Assembly: GCA_946221385.1 (NCBI GenBank)
Contig: CAMIGX010000008.1
Location: forward strand, 30,782-94,781
From: an uncultured Propionimicrobium sp.
GTDB taxonomy: Bacteria > Actinomycetota > Actinomycetes > Propionibacteriales > Propionibacteriaceae
Direction of reading: 5' to 3'
DNA: 64,000 nt
A program made the position numbers and the translations under genes. The notes beneath the pieces are model-generated. The model made no database searches. It had not been told where the DNA came from and saw nothing but the letters and a program-made list of their open reading frames with translations. Positions 35,234-44,838 of this stretch are shown here, in pieces (positions within the stretch are counted from its first letter, which is position 1; every line of letters starts with the position of its first letter).

Positions 35234-36376
35234 ATGACGCAACCGATCGGCATCATCGTCAATGGCGCGACTGGTCGGATGGGCTACCGTCAACATCTAG
35301 TCCGTTCGCTGGTCCCAATTCGTGACGCGGGTGGAGTCTTGATGGCAGACGGCAGCCGTCAACCAATCGAGTTGATTTTGGTCGGCCGCCGGCCCGAACG
35401 GCTGCGTGAAATCGCTGACGAATTGCGCGTCGACGAAATCTCCACAGATTTGGATGCGGTCCTGGGTGATCCGAGATGGCAGATCTATTTTGACGCCGGC
35501 GCGACCAATCTGCGTGCCGCCAATCTGCGTAAAGCTATTGCTGCCGGTAAATCCATTTACACCGAAAAACCGATCGCAGATTCATTAACCGAATCTATTG
35601 AAATCGCTGAGCTAGCGGCAGCGTCGGGAATCAGAACTGGTGTCGTGCACGACAAGCTATTTTTGCCCGGTCTGCTGAAATTGCGGCGGCTGATTGACTC
35701 GGGATTTTTCGGACGGATCTTGTCGGTGCGCGGAGAATTCGGTTACTGGGTTTGGGAAGGCGATTGGCAGAGCGCGCAACGACCGAGTTGGAATTATCGT
35801 AAGGAAGATGGCGGCAGCATCGTGGTCGACATGTTCCCGCATTGGTGCTACGTCATCGAAAATCTGTTCGGTGAAATCGATGCTGTGACGGCCAAGGTCG
35901 TGACGCACATCCCGACGCGTTGGGACGAACAGGGCGCAGAATATCCGGCGACCGCTGACGACGCTGCTTATGCCTTCTTTGAAGTTGGAGACATCGTCGT
36001 TGCGATGAATTCCAGTTGGACCACCCGCGTCAACCGCAAGGAGCTGGTCGAATTTCACATCGACGGCACCCATGGTTCCGCGGTCGCTGGCTTATTCGGC
36101 TGCAAAATTCAGCCCCGCGAATTGACGCCGAAACCGGTCTGGAATCCGGACCTGCCAGATGAGCACGACTATTTCGCCGACTGGCATGAAATTCCCAACA
36201 ATGCCGAATTCCAGAACGGCTTCAAAGCGCAATGGGAAGAATTCCTGCGCGCTGAAATCTTGGGCGAAGATTACAAATTCGACTTGGCTGACGGCGCCCG
36301 AGGCGTGCGTCTAGCTGAAGCGGGCCTGCTATCGAACGTGGAGGGCCGTCGCGTCCAGTTAAGTGAACTCGACTGA
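35234..36376 (+). CDS. Gfo/Idh/MocA-family NAD(P)-dependent oxidoreductase
   Basis: 380 residues. The N-terminal Rossmann domain starts IGIIVNGATGRMGYRQH and includes YTEKPIADS, the conserved EKP lysine of this sugar/inositol dehydrogenase family. The C-terminal alpha/beta domain contains EDGGSIVVDMFPHWCYVIENL. The substrate cannot be read from sequence. GGAGGT precedes the ATG. It stands alone, divergent from glnA1 and tail-to-tail with the ABC-F gene (13 bp), so it looks like an insertion relative to the mycobacterial order. Confidence 0.85.
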   Translation: MTQPIGIIVNGATGRMGYRQHLVRSLVPIRDAGGVLMADGSRQPIELILVGRRPERLREIADELRVDEISTDLDAVLGDPRWQIYFDAGATNLRAANLRKAIAAGKSIYTEKPIADSLTESIEIAELAAASGIRTGVVHDKLFLPGLLKLRRLIDSGFFGRILSVRGEFGYWVWEGDWQSAQRPSWNYRKEDGGSIVVDMFPHWCYVIENLFGEIDAVTAKVVTHIPTRWDEQGAEYPATADDAAYAFFEVGDIVVAMNSSWTTRVNRKELVEFHIDGTHGSAVAGLFGCKIQPRELTPKPVWNPDLPDEHDYFADWHEIPNNAEFQNGFKAQWEEFLRAEILGEDYKFDLADGARGVRLAEAGLLSNVEGRRVQLSELD

Positions 36377-36389
36377 CTGATCGACTTCC

Positions 36390-38189
36390 TCAGGAGGCTT
36401 GTTCAGCAGCCTCCAACCAGGCGTCTTCAAGTTCGTCCTGCTTAGCCAATTCAGCGTCCAATTCGACCTGCAGATCAGCGAGTTTTTGGTAGTCGGCGGC
36501 GTGTTCGGCCATCTTCGCGTGGATCGCTTCGATGCGGCTGGCGGCTTTATCCAGCTGGGATTCCAGCCGTTGCAGATCCTTCTTCGCAGCACGCTGACGG
36601 GCTGCGTCACCGACCTTCGGGCCTTGTTCGTCGGCTTTGGAGGTCACGCTGGCAGCTGACGGGCCAGTAGCGTGCTGGCTGGCGGCACGTTCAGCCAGAT
36701 ATTGATCGATGCCGCCCGGCAGCAGCACGACCTTGCCGTCGCCGCGCAGCGCATACTGCACGTCAGTGACCCGATCCAAGAAATAGCGGTCGTGACTGGC
36801 GACGATCAACGTGCCTGGCCAGGAGTCCAAGTAGTCTTCGATGACATTCAGCGTGTCGATGTCCAGATCATTGGTCGGTTCGTCGAGCAGCAAGACATTC
36901 GGCTCAGCGATCAACAGCCGCAAAAACTGCAGCCGACGCCGTTCACCACCTGAAAGCTCACCGATCCGCGTGACCAGCCGCGAGCCAGTGAAGCCAAAAT
37001 CTTCTAGCAGGCTGCCGGCACTGACTTCACGTCCGGTCGCCAACTTGGTCTCTTCACGCAGTCTGGTGACTGAGGCTAAGACTTGCTCGGAATCGTCCAA
37101 CTCATCGACGTGCTGGCTCAAGTAGCCCAAACGTAGCGTCTGACCGTGCTTGATCTTGCCGGCATCCGGGCCGCGCAGGCCAGCCAGCAGATTCAGCAGG
37201 GTCGACTTGCCAGATCCATTGACGCCGATCAGCCCGATGCGATCACCGGGGCCGATCGACCAGGTGACGCGGTCCAAGATGGGGGAGCCGTCACCGAATT
37301 GGACGCTAGCGTCGAATAGATCGATGACGTCTTTGCCGAGCCTGGCGGCAGCGAAGCGTTGCAGTTCCAGCTTGTCGCGTGGCTCTGGCACGTCAGCGAT
37401 CAATTCATTTGCCGCTGCGATCCGAAACTTTGGTTTGCTGGTACGAGCCGGCGGACCGCGACGCAACCAGGCCAGCTCTTTGCGGACCAGATTTTGTCGC
37501 CGAGCCTCGCTGACGGCCGCCATCCGCATCCGTTCTGCGCGGGCCAAGACATAGGCCGAGTAGCCGCCCTCGTAGCGGTCGACCTTTGCGTCGTGCACCT
37601 CCCAGATCACATTGCAGATCTCGTCGAGGAACCAGCGATCGTGCGAAACGACGAGCATCGCGACGCGGTTGGCCTGGAGTTCTCGCAAATGCTTGGACAA
37701 GGCAGCCACAGCTTCCACGTCCAAATGGTTGGTGGGTTCGTCCAAGACCAGCAGATCGTGCTCAGCCAACAGCAGCGAGGCCAGCGCTGCTCGACGCAGC
37801 TCGCCACCAGACAGCGCCGTCGTTTGGGCGTCGAGGTCGATCTCGGCCAAGAAATCAGCGACGACCTTCCGGCTGCGAGCATCCGCGGCCCAGACGTGAT
37901 CGGGCTGGCCGCCGACGATCAAATCTCTGACGGTGACCCCAGGCTGGGGACGTTCGGCTTGGGCGAGCATGCCGATCGACACCCCGCCGGTGTGCGTCAT
38001 GCGGCCCGCATCCGGATCGACGGCACCGGTCAAAATGCCTAGCAGCGTGGATTTGCCGTCGCCATTGCGGCCGACGACGCCGACGACATCGCCAGCGCCT
38101 AAGCCCAACGAAACCCCGTCCAACAGCGTGCGGGTGCCATAGGACTTCGAGATCTGCTCGGCATTGAGCAGATTCGCTGCTTGCGCCAT
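36390..38189 (-). CDS. ABC-F family ATPase
   Basis: 599 residues, two ATPase domains and no membrane segment. Walker A motifs are GRNGDGKST and GVNGSGKST; signatures are LSGGELRRAALA and LSGGERRRLQF; Walker B regions are LLVLDEPTNHLD and VLLLDEPTNDLD. A linker and a C-terminal coiled coil (about 530-599) follow. The family acts on ribosomes in translation or antibiotic resistance. The Uup-like C-terminal coiled coil favours a housekeeping role. It follows the DUF4191 gene by 16 nt on the same strand. Confidence 0.9.
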   Translation of the reverse strand: MAQAANLLNAEQISKSYGTRTLLDGVSLGLGAGDVVGVVGRNGDGKSTLLGILTGAVDPDAGRMTHTGGVSIGMLAQAERPQPGVTVRDLIVGGQPDHVWAADARSRKVVADFLAEIDLDAQTTALSGGELRRAALASLLLAEHDLLVLDEPTNHLDVEAVAALSKHLRELQANRVAMLVVSHDRWFLDEICNVIWEVHDAKVDRYEGGYSAYVLARAERMRMAAVSEARRQNLVRKELAWLRRGPPARTSKPKFRIAAANELIADVPEPRDKLELQRFAAARLGKDVIDLFDASVQFGDGSPILDRVTWSIGPGDRIGLIGVNGSGKSTLLNLLAGLRGPDAGKIKHGQTLRLGYLSQHVDELDDSEQVLASVTRLREETKLATGREVSAGSLLEDFGFTGSRLVTRIGELSGGERRRLQFLRLLIAEPNVLLLDEPTNDLDIDTLNVIEDYLDSWPGTLIVASHDRYFLDRVTDVQYALRGDGKVVLLPGGIDQYLAERAASQHATGPSAASVTSKADEQGPKVGDAARQRAAKKDLQRLESQLDKAASRIEAIHAKMAEHAADYQKLADLQVELDAELAKQDELEDAWLEAAEQAS

Positions 38190-38205
38190 GTTCTGAGTTT
38201 TCGGC

Positions 38206-38991
38206 TCAGTGGCCGCGCATCATCTTGCGGGCGCCCTTATTCGAGGTCGGCATCGGACCCTTCGGAATGGGCATCTTCGCTCGCATCGCGTCCAGCGACT
38301 TGAGCTTGCTGCCCAGCTCGGCGACCTGTTCCTTTTCGATCGTCTTAGGCATCTTCTCGATGTGCTTATTCAGCTTGGCTAGCGGCACCTGGCCTTCGCC
38401 GTCACCGATTTGGACGGTGGAGACGGGCACCCTATAGAGCACCTGCTGGTGCCGTTTCGCTTCGTTGTTGAGGGTCGACTTCAAGCGAGCTGGGTTGCCG
38501 TCACCGACCAACAGCACGCCCATCGGGCCGACGACGCGGTGAATGCAGTCGCGTTCCCGGTTGAAGAAGATCGCCGGTGAATATTGGTACTTCTTCTTAT
38601 TGAGCTGCTGCAAAGCGACCTCGCCAGCGCCAGGTTGCCCGTCATAACGCTTGTAGGCGACGCCTTGCATGCGCTGACCGAAGATCCACATTGCGACCGC
38701 TGAGCCGAGGAAGATGCCGGTGATCAAGCCCCAGATCCAGTTGTTCTTAGAATCTGTGGTCGCGTCGATGATCAACCCGATGGCCAAGCTGAGCACGATG
38801 ATGCCGACGAAGGTGCCGATGACGAGCGGGGCGAGCTGCTTGTCGAATTGGCGGCCGAGCTTCCAAGCTTCGCGCATCTGCTTGATGACGCTCCAGTCGC
38901 GCGGATCATCGGATTCCCGCTTACGACGCCGAAATTCTGCGCGTTCGGCCTTCTGCTTGGCCTGCAATTCCTTACTGCGGCTGCTCGCCAT
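38206..38991 (-). CDS. DUF4191 membrane protein
   Basis: 261 residues. A highly charged N-terminus (RSKELQAKQKAERAEFRRRKRE) is followed by two membrane helices at about 53-75 and 83-103 and a cytosolic domain with GPMGVLLVGDGNPARLKSTLNNEAKRH. This is the DUF4191 family, found next to lipA and glnA in Actinobacteria (Rv2219). Function unknown. GGGAGC is the probable ribosome site. Here its usual lipB-lipA neighbours are missing. Confidence 0.88.
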   Translation of the reverse strand: MASSRSKELQAKQKAERAEFRRRKRESDDPRDWSVIKQMREAWKLGRQFDKQLAPLVIGTFVGIIVLSLAIGLIIDATTDSKNNWIWGLITGIFLGSAVAMWIFGQRMQGVAYKRYDGQPGAGEVALQQLNKKKYQYSPAIFFNRERDCIHRVVGPMGVLLVGDGNPARLKSTLNNEAKRHQQVLYRVPVSTVQIGDGEGQVPLAKLNKHIEKMPKTIEKEQVAELGSKLKSLDAMRAKMPIPKGPMPTSNKGARKMMRGH

Positions 38992-39072
38992 ATCTCAATC
39001 GCTCCCAAGAATGTGGTTCAGCCGACCATGCTACTGCACGCTGACGGCTGCACTAGCCGGCCAGGACGCGAA

Positions 39073-39100
39073 ACGGGCCCAGCCCGAAGGCTGAGCCCGT
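39073..39100 (-). terminator. Terminator hairpin after the E2 gene
   Basis: On the minus strand ACGGGCTCAGCC pairs with GGCTGGGCCCGT (11 of 12 bp) around a TTCG tetraloop, then TTTCG. It lies 27 bp beyond the stop at 39127, so the E2 gene is insulated from the DUF4191 gene. Confidence 0.75.
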
Positions 39101-39126
39101 CTGATGCGTTATCGGCTAGTCAGCGA

Positions 39127-40926
39127 TCACAGGCCGAAATCGGCGCCGAAATCGCCATCCTCGAGACGCTGCTTGACCGCAGCCAAGAAGCGCGACGCGT
39201 CTGCGCCGTCTACCAGGCGGTGATCATAGGTCATCGACAGATACATCATGCCGCGGATCGCGATCACGTCCTTGCCGAACTCATCGGTGACGACGACCGG
39301 CCGCTTGACCAGCGCGCCGGTGCCCAGGATCGCCGAGTTCGGCTGGTTGATGATCGGAGTGTCGAACAGCGTGCCAGTCGAGCCGTAGTTGGTGATGGTG
39401 AAGGTCGCGCCAGACAGCTCGTCAGGGCCGGCCTCGTTATTGCGGACGCGGCTAGCCAACTGGTCGATCTGCTTCGCGATGCCACCGACGTTCAGGTCGC
39501 CAGCGTTCTTGATGACCGGAACGAGCAAGCCGCGCTCAGTGTCGACCGCGATGCCGATGTGCTCAGCGTCGTGATAGGTGATCTCGCCGGCCTCCAAGTC
39601 GAGCGAGGCGTTGAGCTTCGGGTAGACCTGCAGGGCTTCGGTGACGGCCTTGGTGATGAACGCCAGGTAGGTCAGCGACGAACCTTCGCGCTTCTTGAAA
39701 TCCACCTTGACCTGGTCGCGCAGAGCAGAGATCGCGGTCATATCGACCTCGACTGTCGCAGTCAGCTGGGCAGCGACCTGCAGCGACTCGGTCATCCGCT
39801 GGGCGATGACCTTGCGTAGACGCGGCACCTTCTCGACCGTGCCGCGCTTGGCCGCGTCCTGGCCAGCCGGGGCCTTCGGAGCAGCGGCCTTGTCGGCCGG
39901 CTTAGCAGCTGCCGGCTGGCTGGCCGGGGCAGCGGGAGCTTGCTTGGCGTCCGCGGCGGCCTGCACGTCCTGCTTACGGATGCGGCCACCAACGCCGGTA
40001 CCTTCGACCGAGCTGAGGTCGACGCCCAAGTCGGCGGCCATCTTGCGCACCACCGGGGTGACGTAAACGTCCTCATTGCCCGCCGCGCGCGGCGCGATCT
40101 CATTGCGGACGGTGCTCTGCTCTGCCTGTTCGGAGCTTTCAGCCTGGACGTCGGAGGTGCCCGACTTCGGCTGGGCGGGCTGCAAATCAGATTCGGCCTG
40201 CTTTTCGGGCTGAGCTTCCTCGACAGGCATGTCTTGTTGCTTAGGCTGCTCGTTTGCGGCGGCTGGCTTCGCGTCCGGATCACCGATGATGCCCAAGACC
40301 GAACCGACCTCAGCCACATCATCTTCTTGGACGCGGATCTCGAGCAGCACACCGGAGGCTGGAGCAGGAATCTCAGTGTCGACCTTGTCGGTGCTGACTT
40401 CGACGATCGCCTCATCCGCCTCGACCTGATCGCCAACTTCCTTCAGCCAGCGCGAAATCGTGCCTTCGGTGACGGACTCGCCCAGCGCCGGGAGCTTAAT
40501 CTCAGTGCCCTCAGCCTTGCCGGACTGGCCACCCTCTGGCTTGGTCTCCTGTTGTGCGGACGCGTCTTCCTTAGGCTGATCAGCGCCCTCATCGAGCTGA
40601 TCAGGGGCCGGCTGTTCGGTGGACGGCTCAGCTGCGACATCAGCGTCCGGTTCGTCCGGGCTGCCCTTAGCGTCGCCTGTACCCTCGTTGGCATTACCGA
40701 TGATCGCCAAGACAGCGCCGACCTCGGCGACGTCATCTTCTTGGAACTTGATTTCCAGCAGCACACCAGAGGCCGGCGACGGGATTTCGGTGTCGACCTT
40801 GTCTGTGCTCACCTCCAGTAGAGGTTCGTCAGCAGCGACTTCTTCGCCGACTTCCTTGAGCCAGCGCGAAATCGTGCCTTCAGTGACGCTTTCACCCAAA
40901 GCGGGCAAGGTGACTTCCGTCGCCAT
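39127..40926 (-). CDS. sucB: Dihydrolipoamide acyltransferase (E2) with two lipoyl domains
   Basis: 599 residues. Two nearly identical lipoyl domains (about 1-80 and 142-220) each carry EVSTDKVDTEIP with the lipoylated lysine, separated by acidic Gln/Glu/Pro linkers. A peripheral subunit-binding domain (VTPVVRKMAADLGVD) and the catalytic domain ending TYDHRLVDGADAS (HxxxDG) follow. In Actinobacteria this E2 serves pyruvate and often 2-oxoglutarate dehydrogenase; neither E1 nor lpd is nearby. AAAGGAGC precedes ATG 40926. Confidence 0.93.
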   Translation of the reverse strand: MATEVTLPALGESVTEGTISRWLKEVGEEVAADEPLLEVSTDKVDTEIPSPASGVLLEIKFQEDDVAEVGAVLAIIGNANEGTGDAKGSPDEPDADVAAEPSTEQPAPDQLDEGADQPKEDASAQQETKPEGGQSGKAEGTEIKLPALGESVTEGTISRWLKEVGDQVEADEAIVEVSTDKVDTEIPAPASGVLLEIRVQEDDVAEVGSVLGIIGDPDAKPAAANEQPKQQDMPVEEAQPEKQAESDLQPAQPKSGTSDVQAESSEQAEQSTVRNEIAPRAAGNEDVYVTPVVRKMAADLGVDLSSVEGTGVGGRIRKQDVQAAADAKQAPAAPASQPAAAKPADKAAAPKAPAGQDAAKRGTVEKVPRLRKVIAQRMTESLQVAAQLTATVEVDMTAISALRDQVKVDFKKREGSSLTYLAFITKAVTEALQVYPKLNASLDLEAGEITYHDAEHIGIAVDTERGLLVPVIKNAGDLNVGGIAKQIDQLASRVRNNEAGPDELSGATFTITNYGSTGTLFDTPIINQPNSAILGTGALVKRPVVVTDEFGKDVIAIRGMMYLSMTYDHRLVDGADASRFLAAVKQRLEDGDFGADFGL

Positions 40927-41079
40927 GGTCAGTGCTCCTTTGCAGACAGTTTCGTTGTCTAGCCTATCCCTTGTCGTGGCTAATCGTTGCCAGCTAGCCA
41001 ATTCGTGCCGGGCAACATTTCGCCGGATAGCTGTTGACGCCAGTAGCTCAGCATTGCGGCGGCTTGGAATAATGGACTG

Positions 41080-41433
41080 GTGAATTTCTTCAAACGTATG
41101 GGACGCAAAGCGGCCACCCGCGTCGAGGTCAACCGCGCCGACGGTGCGCTGGATGAGGCGACCCGTGACCACCTGGAGGAATTCGTCACCACCAGGCGGG
41201 GCGTCGAAGCCTGGGTTGAAGAAGCCACCGGGATCAACAAATCGTCGATTTTGCTGGTGGCCCATGATGGCGAATACACTCGCCGCGCAGTCGGTTCGAC
41301 CGCCTGGGCTTTTGAATTCGCCGCGCGTCATGACGTGCCTGCCTATCAAGCTGGCGTCGTGGGATATCCGCAACGGATGCGCGATTACGACGCCCGGCGT
41401 CGCATCGCGCAAAAGCGCGCCCAGCAGGGCTAA
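41080..41433 (+). CDS. Small conserved actinobacterial protein of unknown function
   Basis: 117 residues, GTG start. A basic N-terminus (FFKRMGRKAATR), then TTRRGVEAWVEEATGINKSSILLVAHDGEYTRRAVGS and PAYQAGVVGYPQRMRDYDARRR. It resembles a small conserved protein often found near pepA or lipoyl genes. No catalytic motif or membrane segment is visible. AATAAT lies 6 nt before the GTG and may be a leaderless -10. Divergent from the E2 gene. Confidence 0.7.
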   Translation: MNFFKRMGRKAATRVEVNRADGALDEATRDHLEEFVTTRRGVEAWVEEATGINKSSILLVAHDGEYTRRAVGSTAWAFEFAARHDVPAYQAGVVGYPQRMRDYDARRRIAQKRAQQG

Positions 41434-41460
41434 AAGTCGCGGTCTAATTGGTCTAAGACG

Positions 41461-41511
41461 ATCGAGAGCTGCCGGCGTCCACCTTCTCAGGAGGCGTCAG
41501 CAGCTCTCGAT
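41461..41511. terminator. Bidirectional terminator hairpin before pepA end
   Basis: ATCGAGAGCTGC at 41461-41472 pairs perfectly with GCAGCTCTCGAT at 41500-41511. The inner bases extend the stem imperfectly (GGCGTCC with GGAGGCGTC). It lies between convergent genes. Confidence 0.8.
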
Positions 41512-41531
41512 GGGGCTCGTATTCCCCCTGT

Positions 41532-43076
41532 TTAGTTCATCTTTTCAGCCAGCGCGATCAACGTGCGGACGATCGCGCCCGTGGCGTCGGCAGGCACATA
41601 ATCATGTGCGCTACCCGAATTCCAGGCAGGGCCAGCGATATCAAGGTGTGCCCAATTGAGGCCATCGCCGACGAAATGCTGCAAGAAAGCGGCAGCGAAC
41701 AGCGAGCTGCCTTCGCGACCAGCTCCAGATTGAATATCGGCGACCTTTGAGGGCAGATTGTTGCGCACCTCGTCGGTGATCGGCAGTTGCCACATGGCTT
41801 CGCCACTGGCCTCGGCTGCGTCAAGAAGCTGGTCAGCGACGGCATCAGAGCTCGCGAACAGACCCGTGAGAGTGCTGCCCAGAGCAACCACGCAGGCCCC
41901 GGTCAAGGTAGCGACGTCGACGATCAAGTCGGGCTCGTCTTCGCTAGCTCGGGCCAAGCCGTCAGCGAGCACAATTCGGCCTTCGGCGTCGGAGTTGCGG
42001 TTTTCGACGGTGGTGCCGTCATACATGCGCAGCACGTCGCTGGGGCGATAGGCGGTGCTGGACACCAGATTTTCAGCGAGCATCGCATAGGCGGTGACGT
42101 TCACCTTGAGTCCGAGCTCGACGATTGCGCGCAGCGCGCAGATCACGTCAGCAGCGCCTGACATGTCAGTCTTCATCGAGAGCATCGAATCGGTCGGCTT
42201 GAGGCTGTAGCCGCCAGAGTCGAAGGTGATGCCCTTACCGACTAGCGCGAGATGCTGTTTAGCGCCACGCGGACGATAGGCGATCCGCAGCAGACGCGGC
42301 GGTCGGCTCGAACCGCCTCCGACAGCCAGCAAGCCGCCGTAGCCGCCACGCTGCAGGGCCCGTTCATCGAGCACCTCGATGTCGACCTTAGCGTCAGCGA
42401 AGAGCCCCTTTGCCTGCTCGACGAAATCTGCCGGCGCCAACAAATTCGGCGGCACATTGGCCCAGTCGCGGGCAACGAGCACTGCCTGGGTAGTCGCCTT
42501 AGCGTGCTCGATGGCTTGTGTTGCGGCCTTGTCTGTCGTGACGATCTGAACTTCGGCCAGCGCCGACTCGCCAGCTGCTTCGCCGGACAACTTATGGAAG
42601 CGGCCCGCAGCCAACGAGGCACCTTCGACGGCGGCGACCAACTGGGCTTGACCAGCCAGTTCCAGGCTGAGCGCGATGCGTCGGGTCGTCTTGGCGCTAT
42701 TGCCTAAGACGTAGCGGGTGGCAGCGCCGCTGGCGCGGCGGATGGTCTCGTGGCTGACGTCGGGATCGTCGCCCAATCCGACAGCAATGATCCGCAGGCC
42801 TGGCAGCGACCAGGCGGTCACGGCATTCTTTTCGGCGCTCAGTCCTTGAGCTTTCAGCGCGTCGAGCAGGGGGCTGCCGATCAGCTTCTCGGTTTGCTTA
42901 GCGATCTGTGCTGGCACGCCCAGCAGCTGCAATTCGTCGCGCGGATTGACCACTGCGACGACCAGATCAGTTGCGTCGGCAGGTTCACGAACAGCCCTGA
43001 CTGGGATTTGCGGGGTTCGAGCAGCATCGAATTTGGTTGCGTCAAAGCCGAGATTATCGGTCTTATTCCTAGGCAA
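41532..43076 (-). CDS. pepA: Leucyl aminopeptidase PepA (M17)
   Basis: 514 residues, hexameric dizinc aminopeptidase. The C-terminal domain shows GKGITFDSGGYSLKP (metal Lys/Asp), MKTDMSGAADV, NRNSDAEGRIVLADGL (catalytic Arg with metal Asp and Glu) and DVATLTGACVVALG. The start codon is TTG, chosen because AAGGAGCGATC stands directly before it. The position beside the E2 gene is conserved, but lpd is absent between them. Confidence 0.94.
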   Translation of the reverse strand: MPRNKTDNLGFDATKFDAARTPQIPVRAVREPADATDLVVAVVNPRDELQLLGVPAQIAKQTEKLIGSPLLDALKAQGLSAEKNAVTAWSLPGLRIIAVGLGDDPDVSHETIRRASGAATRYVLGNSAKTTRRIALSLELAGQAQLVAAVEGASLAAGRFHKLSGEAAGESALAEVQIVTTDKAATQAIEHAKATTQAVLVARDWANVPPNLLAPADFVEQAKGLFADAKVDIEVLDERALQRGGYGGLLAVGGGSSRPPRLLRIAYRPRGAKQHLALVGKGITFDSGGYSLKPTDSMLSMKTDMSGAADVICALRAIVELGLKVNVTAYAMLAENLVSSTAYRPSDVLRMYDGTTVENRNSDAEGRIVLADGLARASEDEPDLIVDVATLTGACVVALGSTLTGLFASSDAVADQLLDAAEASGEAMWQLPITDEVRNNLPSKVADIQSGAGREGSSLFAAAFLQHFVGDGLNWAHLDIAGPAWNSGSAHDYVPADATGAIVRTLIALAEKMN

Positions 43077-43183
43077 GATCGCTCCTTGATCGGGTTCGGG
43101 TATTCATCCACCCTAGCCCGGAGCGTGACTGCTGCGCTGCTGGAGTGCTGCGGGCAATTTCAAAGATTGACGCTGAGACTGAC

Positions 43184-43402
43184 CTAGTCAGCCTCGAGCC
43201 CCATCGGCCCGTAGACCAGCCGATCTGCTTCGTACAAGCTGACCGAAGCCAGCCCAGCGTCGAGCAACTCGGGATAGGAGTCCGTCAACCACTGCTCGGC
43301 GTCAAGTTGATCGTCGAACTGCTTGCCGATGCCTAGCGCGTCCAGCTCGGCGTCACTGAGCTGAAAACCGGGTTGAGTCTCTGCCGACCACCAAAATGCC
43401 AT
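43184..43402 (-). CDS. Small conserved protein, 72 residues
   Basis: An acidic 72-residue protein (AFWWSAETQPGFQLSDAELDALG, FDDQLDAEQWLTDSYPELLDAG) without membrane segment or cysteine. AAAGG is 9 nt before the ATG. It stands between DUF3043 and pepA genes on the same strand and could share their transcript. The pattern of a short conserved actinobacterial protein is clear, but no role can be given. Confidence 0.7.
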   Translation of the reverse strand: MAFWWSAETQPGFQLSDAELDALGIGKQFDDQLDAEQWLTDSYPELLDAGLASVSLYEADRLVYGPMGLEAD

Positions 43403-43432
43403 CGCGGTGACCTTTCCGATTTGGGGCCCAGA

Positions 43433-44206
43433 TCAGGGCCTGGGCTCGTCGCTTCGGTAGCTATCTTCTATGTCAATCTTTGCCTTACGGCCGCCGATCA
43501 ACGGCTCGCGAGAGACCGCCGTGCCAGGCTGCCGCCAACGTCGGGGCGTCATCATCCGTGACATCAGGTAGCCCAGCAGACCGCTCTTTTTGGCCCGCGG
43601 ATAGCGTGCTGCTAGTTCGCGTTTTAATCCACGCCAGACGACCCACACGTCAATGACCATGCCGAGCATGGTGATCCAAGCCAACACAGTCGAGAATGGC
43701 AAGACCTGCGGAAAACGGATCCCGATCATGGCGAAGGCCATCAAGATGAGCAGCAACGGCCAGACGAATTCGCTGAACGTCCAACGAGAGTCGACGTAGT
43801 TGCGCAACAAGACGCGCTCGGGTGCAGCCTCGAACAGCTCTTGGCTACGTTCGCGTTCCTTCACCGCCGCCGCGCGGTTGCGCTGCTTTTGCTCTTTCTT
43901 GTTCAGCGTCGGATGCAGCCGTTCCATGCGAGCTGCTTCAGCCTGCTTACGGGTCGGAGTCGGAGCTTGCTTGCCGGTCGGTTTGGGAGCTTTGTCTTGA
44001 CTAGCTAGCGCGTCTGGCTCGACCAATTCATCAGACAGGTCGATCGGCTCAACAGCGGATTTTTTGGCTTTGAAAGTCTTGGCGGCCTTAGGATCGGACG
44101 TCGAATTCTGCTTCGCGGCGATGACGTCCTCAGCCGTCAGCGGCGCAGCGGTGCCGCTGGGCTGGCTTTGATCAGCTGGACGCTGATAGGGCTTGAAGAG
44201 CGCCAC
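43433..44206 (-). CDS. DUF3043 membrane protein
   Basis: 257 residues. A long charged cytosolic region (1-130, rich in Lys, Ala and Glu) with RMERLHPTLNKKEQKQRNR is followed by RVLLRNYVDSRWTFSEFVWPLLLILMAF and two membrane helices (about 150-170 and 175-195), then a basic tail. This matches the actinobacterial DUF3043 family found beside erpA. Function unknown. The GTG start comes 5 nt after the erpA stop. Confidence 0.85.
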   Translation of the reverse strand: MALFKPYQRPADQSQPSGTAAPLTAEDVIAAKQNSTSDPKAAKTFKAKKSAVEPIDLSDELVEPDALASQDKAPKPTGKQAPTPTRKQAEAARMERLHPTLNKKEQKQRNRAAAVKERERSQELFEAAPERVLLRNYVDSRWTFSEFVWPLLLILMAFAMIGIRFPQVLPFSTVLAWITMLGMVIDVWVVWRGLKRELAARYPRAKKSGLLGYLMSRMMTPRRWRQPGTAVSREPLIGGRKAKIDIEDSYRSDEPRP

Positions 44207-44211
44207 GTCGA

Positions 44212-44568
44212 TCAGTGGAAGGAGTCACCGCAGGCGCAAGTCGACTGCGCGTTCGGATTGTCGATGGTAAAGCCTTGCGCTTCAATGGTGTCGGCGAAGT
44301 CGATCGTCGCGCCCATCAGATAGGGCTGGCTCATCCGGTCAACAGCCAGTTTGACGCCCTCATATTGGTCGACGAGGTCACCTTCTAGACCACGATCGTC
44401 GAACATCAACTGATAACGAAGCCCCGAACAACCCCCCGGCTGCACCGCGATCCTCAAGACCAGGTCGTCGCGGCCTTCAGCAGCCAGCAAGGACGCGGCT
44501 TTCGCAGCGGCGGCGTCAGTCAAGTTAACACCGGTACGGCGCTCGGCGGTTTGGGTTGTTTCGCTCAT
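44212..44568 (-). CDS. erpA: Iron-sulfur cluster insertion protein, HesB/IscA family (ErpA-like)
   Basis: A 118-residue A-type carrier with the three conserved cysteines: one in PGGCSGLRY and two in the terminal STCACGDSF. It delivers clusters to apo-proteins in the cytosol. It corresponds to mycobacterial Rv2204c. TTGGAG precedes the ATG. The adoK, asnB and ctaC genes that flank it in mycobacteria are not here. Confidence 0.93.
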   Translation of the reverse strand: MSETTQTAERRTGVNLTDAAAAKAASLLAAEGRDDLVLRIAVQPGGCSGLRYQLMFDDRGLEGDLVDQYEGVKLAVDRMSQPYLMGATIDFADTIEAQGFTIDNPNAQSTCACGDSFH

Positions 44569-44838
44569 TGTCGAACTCCAAATCTCTTTACAGATTGCGC
44601 TTATTGGTGGCTGATGTCTGGCTCGTCATGCATCGTCATTTTGACCATCAACTTGGCCTAGCTAATCAGCCTGTCGCTTAGATCAAGTCTAGGCTGGCGG
44701 GCAAGTCGGCTAATCCAAGGTCGGCGCTGCTTAGTGTGCAGCGCGCTGAGCCGATAGGATCGCCAGCGAAGCCTTGCGCAGCGAATGCGTCGTCCAGCAG
44801 ACCATAGCGCCAACCGAACACGGCAAAAGAGGAACAAA

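Noticed and set aside
39940..40821. Long plus-strand frame across the E2 gene
   Set aside because: It is antisense to two near-identical lipoyl domains, so its internal repeat is only their mirror image.
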